Part shown: positions 55,735-64,000 of the stretch, piece after piece | Layout of the letters: each line of letters begins with the position of its first letter | Numbering within the stretch: position 1 is the stretch's first letter | Notes under the pieces: generated by a model | Told to the model about the DNA's origin: nothing | The model's database searches: none | Seen by the model: the letters and a program-made list of their open reading frames with translations, nothing else | Origin: Streptomyces hundungensis | GTDB lineage: Bacteria; Actinomycetota; Actinomycetes; Streptomycetales; Streptomycetaceae | Assembly: GCF_003627815.1 (NCBI RefSeq) | Contig: NZ_CP032698.1 | Location: forward strand, 6,758,001 to 6,822,000 | Direction of reading: 5' to 3' | DNA: 64,000 nucleotides | Made by a program: the position numbers and the translations under genes

Positions 55735-57336
55735 ATGAACCGCAAGACTTTGGTGCTGTCGGCCGTAGTGGGCCTGCTCGCTCCCGTACTCGTCGCCTGC
55801 GGCGGATCGGAGAGCGGAGGAGACGGCGGCAAGACCATCGTCGTGGGCACCACGGACCAGTTCGTGGCAACCAAGGACGCCCCTGCCCCCTTCGATCCCG
55901 CGCATGCCTATGAGACGGGCATCTGGAACGTGATGCGGCAGAGCACGCAGTCGCTCGTCCACGTTCCGCGCGGCGGTGGCCTGCCCGTTCCCGACGCGGC
56001 CTCCACGTGCAATTTCACGGACAAGGAGAACGAGAGCTACCGCTGCACCCTGCGCAGCGGCCTCGAGTTCGCCGACGGCACCAAGGTGACCGCCGATGAC
56101 GTGAAGTACTCGATCCAGCGCGTGCTCGACATCAAGGACGACAACGGCCCCGCCGGTCTCCTGGACAACATCGACACCATGGAGACCAAGGGTGAAGGCG
56201 AGATCGTCTTCCATCTGAAGACGCCGGACGCCACCTTCCCGTACAAGCTCGCGACGCCCGCCGCGGGAATCGTGCCGAAGGACAAGTACCAGCCGAAGAA
56301 GCTCCGCGACGGCTTCGAGATGGACGGCTCCGGGCCGTACACCATGAAGGCCGAGGTCAAGAACGAGCAGGTCGTGAAGTTCACCTTCACCAAGAACCCG
56401 AACTACCAGGGTGATGTGAAGTTCGCGAACGACAAGGTCGAGCTGCGCTCCTTCCCGACCGCCGAGGCGATGGGCACCGCCCTCGCCAAGGGCGACATCG
56501 ACCTCATGGCCCGCGCCATGACGCCCGGGCAGATCCAGCAGATGCAGGTCAGCCCGAACAAGGACGTCAACCTGGTCGAGATGCCCGGCCTGGAGATCCG
56601 CTACCTCGGCTTCAACACCGACGACCCGTCGGTGAAGAACAAGGCGGTGCGCCAGGCGCTGGCCCAGGCCATCGACCGCAGCCAGCTGGTGAGCAAGGTG
56701 TACGGGCAGACCGCCGAGCCGCTGTACTCGCTGATCCCCACCTCGATCGCCGGGCACACCAACTCGTTCTTCAACAAGTACGGCGAGAGCAGCAAGGCCA
56801 AGGCCCAGAACATCCTGAAGAGCGCGGGAATCCAGACGCCCGTCAAGCTCACCCTCAACTACACCAAGGACCACTACGGTTCGATCACCGAGGACGAGTT
56901 CAAGAACCTGTCGGCGCAGCTGAACGCGACCGGTCTGTTCAGCACGACCGTCCAGGGCACCGAGTGGTCGAAGTTCCGCCCGGCGCAGAAGAAGGGCGAG
57001 TACGCGGTCTACGGCCTCGGCTGGTTCCCCGACTTCCCGGACCCGGACAACTTCGTCGCGCCGTTCTTCGGCAAGGACAACTTCCTCAACACCCCCTACG
57101 TCAGCAACGACATCCGCAACACGTTGATCCCGCAGTCGCGGGTGGCGGCCGACCGCAACCAGGCCTCCAAGACGTTCGAGCAGATCCAGGACATCGTCGC
57201 CAACGACGTCCCGGTCGTCCCGCTGTGGCAGGGCAAGCAGTACGTCGCGGCCCGCAGCGACATCACCGGCACCGAGTGGGCCATCAACTCCTCCTCCGAC
57301 CTCCAGCTCTGGGAGCTCGGGCGGGGCAAGAAGTAA
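55735..57336 (+). CDS. Peptide ABC transporter substrate-binding lipoprotein (copy 1)
   Basis: SBP_bac_5 (DppA/OppA-type) binding protein, 533 residues, with signal peptide and lipobox LVAC (Cys22). Family segments are GLEFADGTKVTADDVKYSIQRV, the hinge region, SLIPTSIAGH and the C-terminal NDVPVVPLWQGKQYVAARSD. Captures oligopeptides at the membrane surface. It is the first of two adjacent paralogues; no permease or ATPase gene follows in this window, so the transporter partners must be encoded elsewhere. Confidence 0.87.
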   Translation: MNRKTLVLSAVVGLLAPVLVACGGSESGGDGGKTIVVGTTDQFVATKDAPAPFDPAHAYETGIWNVMRQSTQSLVHVPRGGGLPVPDAASTCNFTDKENESYRCTLRSGLEFADGTKVTADDVKYSIQRVLDIKDDNGPAGLLDNIDTMETKGEGEIVFHLKTPDATFPYKLATPAAGIVPKDKYQPKKLRDGFEMDGSGPYTMKAEVKNEQVVKFTFTKNPNYQGDVKFANDKVELRSFPTAEAMGTALAKGDIDLMARAMTPGQIQQMQVSPNKDVNLVEMPGLEIRYLGFNTDDPSVKNKAVRQALAQAIDRSQLVSKVYGQTAEPLYSLIPTSIAGHTNSFFNKYGESSKAKAQNILKSAGIQTPVKLTLNYTKDHYGSITEDEFKNLSAQLNATGLFSTTVQGTEWSKFRPAQKKGEYAVYGLGWFPDFPDPDNFVAPFFGKDNFLNTPYVSNDIRNTLIPQSRVAADRNQASKTFEQIQDIVANDVPVVPLWQGKQYVAARSDITGTEWAINSSSDLQLWELGRGKK

Positions 57337-57386
57337 CGCAGGGCCCGGCCGCGGCCCTGCCGCGCCGGGCGGACCTTTTGTTGAGC

Positions 57387-58997
57387 ATGACTGTGAGGCA
57401 CGTGCGCGTGAAGATACGGAACCGATGGCTGGCGGCCCCGCTCGCGGCGGGGGTGGCGGCCGGCCTGGTGAGCGGCTGCGGCACGCAACAGGGCGGCGCC
57501 TCGTCCGGCGACGACGGTGCGGTGGTCATGGGGATGTCCGACGACATCCTGGCCACCGACCCCGCCTCGGGTTACGACCCCGGTTCCTGGCTGCTGTTCA
57601 ACAACGTCTTCCAGTCCCTGCTCAGCTTCCCCAAGGGCAGCTCCACACCGCAGCCCGAGGCGGCGCAGGAGTGCAGCTTCGACAAGGGCGGCTCGACCGT
57701 CTACCGCTGCACCCTGCGCCCCGGCCTCACCTTCAGCAACGGCGACCCGCTGACCTCCGAGGACGTCAAGTACTCCTTCGAGCGCGTGCTGAAGATCAAT
57801 GACGACAACGGTCCCGCGCCGATGCTCGCCACTCTCGGCAAGGTAGAGACGCCGGACGCCAAGACGGTGGTCTTCCACCTCAAGGTCCCGGACGCCACCT
57901 TCCCCAGCAAGATCGCCTCGGGCGCCGGCTCGATCGTCGACCACGCGCAGTACCCCGCCGACAAGCTGCGCACCGACGGCAAGGCGATCGGATCCGGCGT
58001 CTACAAGCTGGACTCCTTCGCCGAGAAGCAGGCCGTCTTCTCGGTCAACTCCTCCTACAAGGGCACCGTCAAGGCCAAGAACTCCGGCCTGACCCTCAAG
58101 CTCTTCCACGGCGACCAGAAGAACCTGGCGGCCGCCCTCAACAAGGGCGACATCGACCTCGCCTACCGAGGCCTCACCGCCAAGGACATCGCCGCCCTCC
58201 AGACCTCGACGACGGCCGACAAGCAGGGCATCAACGTCATCGAGGGCACCAGCGCCGAGGTCCAGGACCTGGTCTTCAACATGAAGGACCCGGTCGCGGG
58301 CAAGATCGGCGTGCGCAAGGCGATCGCCTACCTCGTCGACCGCGAAGCCCTGGTGCGCGACGTGTACTCGTCCACCGCCAGCCCCCTGTACTCGGTCGTC
58401 CCGAGCGGCATCACCGCCCACAGCACCGCCCTCTTCGACGAGTACGGCGGCAGCCCACAGCCCGCCAAGGCGAAGGCGGCCCTGCACTCGGCGGGCATCA
58501 ACGGCAAGGTCAAGCTGACCCTGTGGTCCACGCCGAGCCGCTACGGGCCGTCCACCGACGAGGAGTTGAAGGCGATCGCGAGCCAGCTCAACGCGAGCGA
58601 CCTGTTCGACGCCGATGTGAAGTCCGTCGAGTTCAAGCAGTACGAGAAGGACATCGAGGCCGGCAAGTACGGCGTCTACGTGAAGGGCTGGGTCCCCGAC
58701 TATCCGGACCCGGACAACTTCACCCTGCCGTTCTTCGGCAAGGGCAACGTGCTGTCCAACCACTACACCAACAAGCAGATCACCGACGAGATCCTCCCCT
58801 CGACCGCGGCCACCGCCGACCGCGCCGCCACCGAGACGGACTTCGCCAAGCTCCAGGACATCGTCGCCGACGAACTCCCCGTCCTCCCGCTGTGGCAGGG
58901 CAAGCAGTACGCGGTGGCCCGCACCGGAATCACCGGTCTGGAGTGGACCCTGGACGCCTCGACGGTCTTCCGCTTCTGGGAGATCAAGAAGAGCTGA
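57387..58997 (+). CDS. Peptide ABC transporter substrate-binding lipoprotein (copy 2)
   Basis: Second SBP_bac_5 protein, 536 residues, lipobox GLVSGC (Cys31). It resembles copy 1 throughout, sharing segments such as RPGLTFSNGDPLTSEDVKYSFERVL and the end ELPVLPLWQGKQYAVARTGITG, so a tandem duplication followed by divergence is likely. The start is the ATG; downstream GTG codons giving MKIRNRW are possible. The ligand is unknown. It ends 32 bases before a convergent VOC-family gene. Confidence 0.85.
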   Translation: MTVRHVRVKIRNRWLAAPLAAGVAAGLVSGCGTQQGGASSGDDGAVVMGMSDDILATDPASGYDPGSWLLFNNVFQSLLSFPKGSSTPQPEAAQECSFDKGGSTVYRCTLRPGLTFSNGDPLTSEDVKYSFERVLKINDDNGPAPMLATLGKVETPDAKTVVFHLKVPDATFPSKIASGAGSIVDHAQYPADKLRTDGKAIGSGVYKLDSFAEKQAVFSVNSSYKGTVKAKNSGLTLKLFHGDQKNLAAALNKGDIDLAYRGLTAKDIAALQTSTTADKQGINVIEGTSAEVQDLVFNMKDPVAGKIGVRKAIAYLVDREALVRDVYSSTASPLYSVVPSGITAHSTALFDEYGGSPQPAKAKAALHSAGINGKVKLTLWSTPSRYGPSTDEELKAIASQLNASDLFDADVKSVEFKQYEKDIEAGKYGVYVKGWVPDYPDPDNFTLPFFGKGNVLSNHYTNKQITDEILPSTAATADRAATETDFAKLQDIVADELPVLPLWQGKQYAVARTGITGLEWTLDASTVFRFWEIKKS

Positions 58998-59029
58998 ACG
59001 GCGGGCAGTCCCCGCCACGCCGGCAGGGA

Positions 59030-59377
59030 CTACGCCACCGGGTTCTCCAGCAGCGTTACGCGGTTGCCGTCCGGGTCCTCCAGGGCGGCGAACCGGGTAC
59101 GCACACCGCCGGTCTGCACCGGCCCCGCCGTAAGACCGCGCTCCGCCACCTCGGACAGAGCCTCGTCCAGCGAAGGCACCTCCAGGTTGAGCAGGGTCGA
59201 GCCGGCGTGGGCCGGGTCCTCGAAGACCTGGAGCCAACCGCTCGCGGTGAGATGCCAGTCGGCCAGCGATGCCATCGGCCGGCGGTCCGCCGGGCGCCCC
59301 AGCAGCCGCTCGTACCAGGCCACCGCGATGTCGATGTCCCGTACCGGAGCGACCATCAGTACGCGAGTCACGTCCAT
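59030..59377 (-). CDS. VOC-family protein (glyoxalase/dioxygenase fold)
   Basis: A 115-residue protein of the vicinal-oxygen-chelate superfamily: one beta-alpha-beta-beta-beta repeat pair with VAPVRDIDIAVAWYERLLGRP, the strand WLQVFEDPAH and the late FAALEDPDGNRVTLLE. Its metal ligands are incomplete compared with glyoxalase I, so the function is open (antibiotic resistance or dioxygenase relative). The ATG giving MDVTRVLMVAP has AGGTGG upstream. Its 5' side faces a repeat cluster. Confidence 0.8.
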   Translation of the reverse strand: MDVTRVLMVAPVRDIDIAVAWYERLLGRPADRRPMASLADWHLTASGWLQVFEDPAHAGSTLLNLEVPSLDEALSEVAERGLTAGPVQTGGVRTRFAALEDPDGNRVTLLENPVA

Positions 59378-59489
59378 GAGAACCACCTGCTTCCAGAGCG
59401 CGTTCTTGATGCCGTCTCTCCTACAGACACCATCCGAACCCCGAACTCATCGGTCCCGGCACCACCGCAGTCGTCCCACCCCGCCGACC

Positions 59490-59605
59490 CCCGCCCCGCC
59501 AGGGGCGCGAGGAACTGCGCGCCCAGCCACACACGACCGGTGGTCGAAATACGCCCGCACCACCGGGGTAGGGGGTCCGGGGCGGAGCCCCGGTGCCTCA
59601 GGGAG
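59490..59605. repeat. Intergenic repeat, one degenerate copy (orientation 1)
   Basis: GGGGCGCGAGGAACTGCGCG followed by CCAGCCAC and the hairpin GGGGCGGAGCCCCGG. It is the same family as at 1.6, 5.4 and 28.9 kb, but with several changes. Located in the 237-base gap between the VOC gene and the end of the response regulator gene. Confidence 0.65.
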
Positions 59606-59614
59606 CCACCCCCG

Positions 59615-60286
59615 TCACTGCGCGCCGGGCCGAACCAACCCACTCTCATACGCATAGACCGCCGCCTGCACCCGATCCCGAAGCCCCAGCTTCGTCAGCA
59701 CATGCCCCACATGCGTCTTCACCGTCGTCTCGCTGACGAACAGATCCGCCGCGATCTCCGCGTTGGACAACCCGCGGGCGACCAGCTTCAGCACCTCGAC
59801 CTCGCGGTCGGTCAGCGTGTGCAGGGTGTCCGGCACCGGCTCCTCGCCGGACGGCAGATGGTCGGCGTACTTGTCGAGCAGCCGGCGTGTGATCGAGGGC
59901 GCCAGCATCGCCTCGCCGCCCGCGACCACCCGGATCGCCTGCACCAACTCGTTGGCGGGCGCGTCCTTCAGAAGGAAGCCGCTCGCCCCGGCCCGCAGCG
60001 CCTCCACGACGTACTCGTCGAGATCGAACGTGGTCAGGACGAGCACCTTCGCGGGGCCGTCCTTGCCGGGCCCGCTGATCTGGCGGGTCGCCTCCACCCC
60101 GTCCATCCGCGGCATCCGGATGTCCATCAGGACCACATCGGGCTGGAGCGCCCGCACCTGATCGAGGGCCTGGAGACCGTCACCGGCCTCGCCGACCACC
60201 GCGATGTCCTGCTCGGCCTCCAGGATCATCCGGAAGCCGGTGCGCAGCAGCGGCTGGTCGTCGACCAGTAGGACGCGGATCGCCAC
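59615..60286 (-). CDS. Orphan NarL-type response regulator
   Basis: A 223-residue two-component regulator. The receiver domain starts AIRVLLVDDQPLLRTGF, with the phospho-acceptor in VVLMDIRMPRMDG (Asp55) and the conserved Lys in GFLLKDAPANE. The C-terminal LuxR-type helix-turn-helix is LTDREVEVLKLVARGLSNAEIA, VSETTVKTHVGHVLTKLGLRDR. GAGGAG lies before the start (GTG). No sensor kinase gene adjoins; flanking genes are a RecB nuclease and the VOC protein. Confidence 0.9.
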   Translation of the reverse strand: MAIRVLLVDDQPLLRTGFRMILEAEQDIAVVGEAGDGLQALDQVRALQPDVVLMDIRMPRMDGVEATRQISGPGKDGPAKVLVLTTFDLDEYVVEALRAGASGFLLKDAPANELVQAIRVVAGGEAMLAPSITRRLLDKYADHLPSGEEPVPDTLHTLTDREVEVLKLVARGLSNAEIAADLFVSETTVKTHVGHVLTKLGLRDRVQAAVYAYESGLVRPGAQ

Positions 60287-60413
60287 GGGTACTCCTCATC
60301 AGGATTGCTGGACCGGGCCCATTCTGCCCTGCTCACCGATGGTGGGTTCGGCCGGGCGCGGGCCACCGGCCGCCGCCACGCCCGACGCGCACCGGGCCGA
60401 GAACGGCCGTACC

Positions 60414-61271
60414 TCAGCCTGCCGTCTCCGGCGCCGCGGTGATGGACAGCGGGTAAACCGGGGGAGTCCCCCCGAATTCCGGACAGACCGCCTGGTGGTC
60501 GCACCAGCCGCACAGCTTGGTCGGCCGGGGCAGCCACTGGCCCGTCTCGGTGGCGAGCCGGATCGCCTCCCACAGCGCGTGCAGCTTCCGCTCCACCTGG
60601 ACGAGATCCGACTCGACCGGGTCGTAGGTCAGCACATCGCCACTGCCCAGGTACACCAACTGGAGCCGCCGTGGCACGACCTGCTTCAGCCGCCACACCA
60701 CCAGCGCGTAGAACTTCATCTGGAAGAGCGCGCCCTCCGCGTACTGCGGACGCGGGGCCTTGCCCGTCTTGTAGTCGACGATGCGCACCTCACCGGTGGG
60801 CGCCACATCCACCCGGTCGATGACACCGCGCAGCCGCAGCCCCGACTCCAGCTCGGTCTCGACGAAGAACTCCCGCTCCACCGGCTCCAGACGGGTGGGG
60901 TCCTCAAGCGAGAACCACCGCTCCACCAGCCGCTCGGCCTCGCCCAGCCACTTGCTGAGCCGCTCGCCCCCAAGATCGTCGGCGAACAGCTCGGTCAGCT
61001 CCGGCTTCGCTTCGAGCAACCGGTCCCACTGCGCCGGGATCATCGACTTGGCGCGCGGCGCGGTGCGCTCGGCCGCCGGATCGTCAAAAAGCCGCTCCAG
61101 GACGGCGTGCACCAGCGTGCCGCGGGTGGCGGCCTCGCTCGGCTTCTCGGGCAGCCGGTCGATCACCCGGAACCGGTACAGCAGCGGGCACTGCATGAAG
61201 TCGTTCGCCCGCGACGGCGACAGCGACGTGGGCTGCTGTGCGGCCGCGGCCCCACCGGTGCTCTCACTCAT
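60414..61271 (-). CDS. RecB-family exonuclease (PD-(D/E)XK, Fe-S)
   Basis: A 285-residue nuclease of the Cas4/AddB/RecB type. Motifs: GTLVHAVLE (QxxxY-like N-terminal helix), LRGVIDRVDVAPTGEVRIVDYKTGKAP with the catalytic Asp and Lys, and cysteines in MQCPLLY and LCGWCDHQAVCPEF, arranged 1+3 as in iron-sulfur cluster nucleases. A genome-maintenance role is likely; a CRISPR role is not indicated, since no CRISPR or cas gene is present. A TAGGGT box seven bases before the ATG suggests a leaderless transcript, divergent from the M50 peptidase. Confidence 0.85.
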   Translation of the reverse strand: MSESTGGAAAAQQPTSLSPSRANDFMQCPLLYRFRVIDRLPEKPSEAATRGTLVHAVLERLFDDPAAERTAPRAKSMIPAQWDRLLEAKPELTELFADDLGGERLSKWLGEAERLVERWFSLEDPTRLEPVEREFFVETELESGLRLRGVIDRVDVAPTGEVRIVDYKTGKAPRPQYAEGALFQMKFYALVVWRLKQVVPRRLQLVYLGSGDVLTYDPVESDLVQVERKLHALWEAIRLATETGQWLPRPTKLCGWCDHQAVCPEFGGTPPVYPLSITAAPETAG

Positions 61272-61278
61272 GACTCAG

Positions 61279-61284
61279 ACCCTA
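61279..61284 (-). promoter_or_regulatory. Leaderless -10 box (TAGGGT)
   Basis: On the minus strand TAGGGT ends seven bases before the ATG of the RecB-family nuclease. Confidence 0.45.
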
Positions 61285-61449
61285 CGACCCGCCACTGACA
61301 GCGAGCGGAATACCATCGACGACGGGCGCCCTCACCCTGCATGATCGTGGCATCGCACCATGCAGCGAACATTCGGCGGACGAGGAGAGTCCGGCCGGGG
61401 CTCCGGGGCAGGTTGCCCGGAACAGGCATCGTACCGACGAAGGGAACCC

Positions 61450-62709
61450 GTGGAAGACAGCGGCGAGAGCGGCGAGCGCGGACGGCCGCGGTCCGGCGCA
61501 CAGGACAACAAGCCCCGAGGTGGTGGCCCGGGTAAGGGCAAGCAGCCCCGCCCCGGCCCCGGCGGGGGCATCCTGATGGGCCGCCCGTTCGGAGTGCCCG
61601 TCTACGTCGCCCCCAGCTGGTTCCTGGTCGCCGCCCTCATCACCTGGGTCTTCGGCGGTCAGCTCGACCGCGTCCTGCCCGAACTCGGCGCCGCCCGCTA
61701 TCTCGTCTCGCTCTTCTTCGCGGTGGCCTTCTACGCCTCCGTACTCGTCCACGAACTCGCCCACACGGTGGCCGCGCTCCGCTTCAAACTGCCGGTCCGC
61801 CGCATCCAGCTCCAGTTCTTCGGCGGCGTCTCCGAGATCGAGAAGGAGACCGAGGAGCCGGGCCGCGAATTCGTCCTGGCCTTCGTCGGCCCCCTGCTCT
61901 CGCTCGTCCTGTCCGGCGTCTTCTACCTCGGCATGAAGGCCGTCGAACCCGGCACCGTCCCCGGCGTCCTGCTGGCCGGCCTGATGATCTCCAACCTCAT
62001 CGTGGCCGCCTTCAACCTGCTGCCCGGCCTGCCCCTGGACGGCGGCCGGATGCTCCGCGCCGTCGTCTGGAAGATCACCGGCAAGCCCATGACCGGCACC
62101 ATCGCCGCCGCCTGGGTCGGCCGCGCCCTCGCCGTCACCGTCCTCATCGGCCTGCCGATGCTCACCCAGACCGGGGTGCTCGGCAACTCGCCCGACGAGG
62201 TCAGCGGCATGGACACCGTCACCGACGCGCTGCTCGCCGCCATCCTCGCCGCGATCATCTGGACCGGCGCCGGCAACAGCCTGCGGATGGCCCGGCTGCG
62301 CGAACACCTCCCCGAGCTGCGCGCCCGCACCCTCACCCGGCGTGCCGTCCCCGTCGAGTCCACCACCCCGCTCTCCGAGGCGCTGCGCCGCGCCAACGAG
62401 GCGGGCGCCCGCGCCCTGGTCGTGGTCGACGGACACGGCGACCCGACCGCGCTGGTGCGCGAGGCCGCCATCGTGGGCGTCCCCGAACACCGCCGCCCCT
62501 GGGTCGCCGTCAGCGGCCTCGCCCAGGACCTCACCGACGGCATGCGCGTCCCGGCCGAACTCGCCGGGGAGCCCCTGCTCGACCTCCTGCGGGCCACCCC
62601 CGCCAGCGAGTACCTGGTCGTCGAGGAGACCGGCGAGATCTACGGGGTGCTCTCCGCGGCCGACGTCGAGAAGGCATTCGTCGCGGCCATGGCGCGGCCC
62701 GGCTCCTAG
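61450..62709 (+). CDS. M50-family site-2-type protease with CBS domains
   Basis: Membrane-embedded zinc protease of 419 residues. HELAH is at about residues 101-105 in helix 2, and the second zinc site is in NLLPGLPLDGGRMLRA (about 196). A low-complexity basic N-terminus precedes the helices, and the C-terminal half carries two CBS domains (ARALVVVDGHGDPTAL, SEYLVVEETGEIYGVLSAADV) for adenine-nucleotide sensing. The GTG start with GAAGGGA is chosen; the in-frame sequence before it is unsupported. It acts by regulated intramembrane proteolysis; the substrate is unknown. It stands divergent from the RecB nuclease and upstream of trmI. Confidence 0.87.
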   Translation: MEDSGESGERGRPRSGAQDNKPRGGGPGKGKQPRPGPGGGILMGRPFGVPVYVAPSWFLVAALITWVFGGQLDRVLPELGAARYLVSLFFAVAFYASVLVHELAHTVAALRFKLPVRRIQLQFFGGVSEIEKETEEPGREFVLAFVGPLLSLVLSGVFYLGMKAVEPGTVPGVLLAGLMISNLIVAAFNLLPGLPLDGGRMLRAVVWKITGKPMTGTIAAAWVGRALAVTVLIGLPMLTQTGVLGNSPDEVSGMDTVTDALLAAILAAIIWTGAGNSLRMARLREHLPELRARTLTRRAVPVESTTPLSEALRRANEAGARALVVVDGHGDPTALVREAAIVGVPEHRRPWVAVSGLAQDLTDGMRVPAELAGEPLLDLLRATPASEYLVVEETGEIYGVLSAADVEKAFVAAMARPGS

Positions 62710-62753
62710 TTCCGGCAGCCACCGCCGTGGCGTTCGAGACCTGGAACGGCCGG

Positions 62754-62759
62754 TACTCT
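62754..62759 (+). promoter_or_regulatory. Leaderless -10 box (TACTCT)
   Basis: TACTCT ends six bases before the trmI ATG, without a ribosome binding site. Confidence 0.5.
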
Positions 62760-62765
62760 GGTCGT

Positions 62766-63653
62766 ATGTCCGAACCGACCGGTGCCGCCCGCCGTCGCGG
62801 GCCCTTCAAGGTCGGGGACCAGGTCCAGCTCACCGACCCCAAGGGACGCCACTACACCTTCACGCTCGAAGCCGGGAAGAATTTCCACACCCACAAGGGT
62901 TCCTTCCCGCACGACGAGCTGATCGGTGCTCCCGAGGGCAGTGTTGTCCGTACCACGGGAAACGTCGCCTACCTCGCGCTGCGCCCCCTGCTCCCCGACT
63001 TCGTCCTGTCCATGCCCCGCGGCGCCGCCGTGGTCTACCCCAAGGACGCGGGGCAGATCCTGGCCTTCGCCGACATCTTCGCCGGCGCCCGCGTCGTCGA
63101 GGCAGGGGTCGGCTCGGGCTCGCTCAGCGCCTTCCTGCTGCGCGCCATCGGCGACCACGGAATGCTGCACTCCTACGAGCGCCGCGAGGACTTCGCCGAG
63201 ATCGCCACGCAGAACGTGGAGCGCTACTTCGGCGGTCCCCACCCGGCCTGGCAGCTCACCGTCGGCGACCTCCAGGACAACCTGTCGGACACCGACGTCG
63301 ACCGCGTCATCCTGGACATGCTCGCCCCCTGGGAGTGCCTGGACGCCGTCTCCAAGGCGCTCGTCCCCGGCGGCATCCTGTGCTGCTACGTGGCCACCAC
63401 CACCCAGCTCTCGCGCACCGTCGAGTCCATCCGCGAGATCGGCTGCTTCGCCGAGCCGCAGCCCTGGGAGTCGATAATCCGCAACTGGCACGTCGAGGGA
63501 CTGGCCGTGCGCCCCGACCACCGGATGATCGGCCACACCGGCTTCCTGGTCACCGCCCGCCGCCTCGCCGACGGCGTGGAACCCCCGATGCGCCGCCGCC
63601 GCCCCGCCAAGGGCGCGTACGGCGACGACTACGAAGGCCCCAACAAGGACTGA
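62766..63653 (+). CDS. trmI: tRNA (adenine-N1)-methyltransferase TrmI
   Basis: SAM-dependent methyltransferase making m1A58 in tRNA, 295 residues. It has an N-terminal beta domain (GPFKVGDQVQLTDPKGRHYTF), the SAM motif VVEAGVGSGSLSAFLL, the YERREDFAEIA acidic loop, and the C-terminal tetramerisation segment typical of actinobacterial TrmI. It is commonly found beside the M50 peptidase and, in mycobacteria and streptomycetes, close to the proteasome-accessory genes. The start is the ATG following a leaderless -10 box. Confidence 0.9.
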   Translation: MSEPTGAARRRGPFKVGDQVQLTDPKGRHYTFTLEAGKNFHTHKGSFPHDELIGAPEGSVVRTTGNVAYLALRPLLPDFVLSMPRGAAVVYPKDAGQILAFADIFAGARVVEAGVGSGSLSAFLLRAIGDHGMLHSYERREDFAEIATQNVERYFGGPHPAWQLTVGDLQDNLSDTDVDRVILDMLAPWECLDAVSKALVPGGILCCYVATTTQLSRTVESIREIGCFAEPQPWESIIRNWHVEGLAVRPDHRMIGHTGFLVTARRLADGVEPPMRRRRPAKGAYGDDYEGPNKD

Positions 63654-63688
63654 CCCCAGTTCTGAGGCTGGGCCTCGTACAACGAACC

Positions 63689-63738
63689 GGCGCCGCCGCC
63701 GAGTTCCCGGACCGACACGGGAACTCGGCGGCGGCGCC
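63689..63738 (+). terminator. Terminator downstream of trmI
   Basis: Perfect 21-bp arms around an eight-base loop, followed by TTTGCG. It lies about 35 bases after the stop. Confidence 0.8.
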
Positions 63739-63840
63739 TTTGCGTTGTGCCTCTTGCCCCGGTATTCCGCCCACCTGTGACGTGTGGCACGATGCTGGCC
63801 ACCCCACCACCCGCACCGCCCTTCACAGGAGACCTTCCGC

Positions 63841-64000
63841 GTGCAGAATGCCGCCGTCCCTGAGCTCGCGCACACCCACGCCCGCCCCCTGCACTGGATC
63901 GCCACCGCGACCGCGATGGCGGGCGTGGTCGCCCTCGCGGGCTTTCTGACGCCGGACGCGGCCACCGCCTCCCAGACGGCGGCCCCAGGCGCCGGCGCCC
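63841..64000 (+). CDS. Start of an unidentified gene (truncated by window end)
   Basis: GTG start after AGGAGA, giving about 53 codons in this window: MQNAAVPELAHTHARPLHWI, then a hydrophobic segment ATATAMAGVVALAGFL, then an Ala/Thr-rich stretch (TPDAATASQTAAPGAGA). A secreted or membrane-anchored protein with an N-terminal signal is likely. The family cannot be identified from the part visible. Confidence 0.6.
   Translation, partial: MQNAAVPELAHTHARPLHWIATATAMAGVVALAGFLTPDAATASQTAAPGAGA

Noticed and set aside
60414..61271. Cas4 of a CRISPR system
   Set aside because: The RecB-family motifs and iron-sulfur cysteines resemble Cas4, but no CRISPR array or other cas gene is in the window; the context is housekeeping.

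Overview
The window is a stretch of Streptomyces chromosome. The evidence is very high GC with GC-biased third codon positions, two chaplin genes, mycothiol enzymes (MshC, a mycothiol-dependent formaldehyde dehydrogenase), a gyl-type glycerol operon with an IclR regulator, and XRE/DUF6879/DUF397-type genes. The order chaplins - MSMEG_4193-type phosphatase - DUF3090 - SCO1664-like - mshC - PAC2 protein - glpD/glpK/glpF/gylR - metH recalls the S. coelicolor region around SCO1657-SCO1675. That comparison is from memory, not from a search.

Layout. 0-5.4 kb: an APC permease, a YtcJ-type amidohydrolase, and a mycothiol formaldehyde-detoxification pair (mscR plus an MBL hydrolase), bracketed by two clusters of an intergenic repeat in opposite orientation. 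5.9-8.1 kb (minus): three overlapping genes (aldo/keto reductase, sugar mutarotase, lactonase) that look like the first steps of oxidative L-fucose catabolism. 8.2-13.1 kb: a pseudouridine synthase, a ketoacyl synthase with an unfamiliar N-terminal domain, an HNH protein and a GNAT acetyltransferase. 13.2-15.7 kb: a lower-GC cluster of small regulatory-type genes (DUF6879, XRE-DUF5753, a decayed DUF397, a double-CxxC miniprotein) ending at a tRNA-Leu(GAG). 15.9-29 kb: an M20 peptidase, two chaplins, a degenerate RecD2-like helicase, an LLM oxidoreductase, a ferritin-like protein, CorA, and the uncharacterised phosphatase/DUF3090/SCO1664 trio.

29.3-50.6 kb: mshC, a secreted GH31 glycosidase, an aldehyde dehydrogenase and the PAC2 protein. 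They are followed by a second block of fucose genes (L-fuconate dehydratase, SDR dehydrogenase, sugar ABC importer), a Ser/Thr kinase and a FadR-type GntR regulator. Next come the minus-strand glycerol genes (gylR, glpF, glpK, glpD). The regulator gene and the dehydratase operon share the palindrome ACATC-N-GATGT, and a half-site lies upstream of the first fucose block. I therefore read the two blocks, 28 kb apart, as one L-fucose regulon. The final diketo-acid hydrolase is not in the window.

50.9-64 kb: metH (with an apparent one-base deletion right after its zinc motif), a HAD phosphatase behind a leader hairpin, two tandem peptide-binding lipoproteins without transporter partners, a VOC protein, an orphan NarL-type response regulator, a RecB-family nuclease, an M50 site-2 protease, the tRNA m1A methyltransferase TrmI, and the start of one further gene. 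Several genes show a TAnnnT box 6-7 nt before the start codon, suggesting leaderless transcripts.

The points most worth a second look are the two-locus fucose regulon and its operator, the uncharacterised kinase/phosphatase trio beside mshC, the RecD2-like protein with all ATPase motifs decayed, the repeated promoter motif of the XRE/DUF6879 cluster, the metH frameshift, and a 193-bp element with perfect 21-bp terminal inverted repeats.
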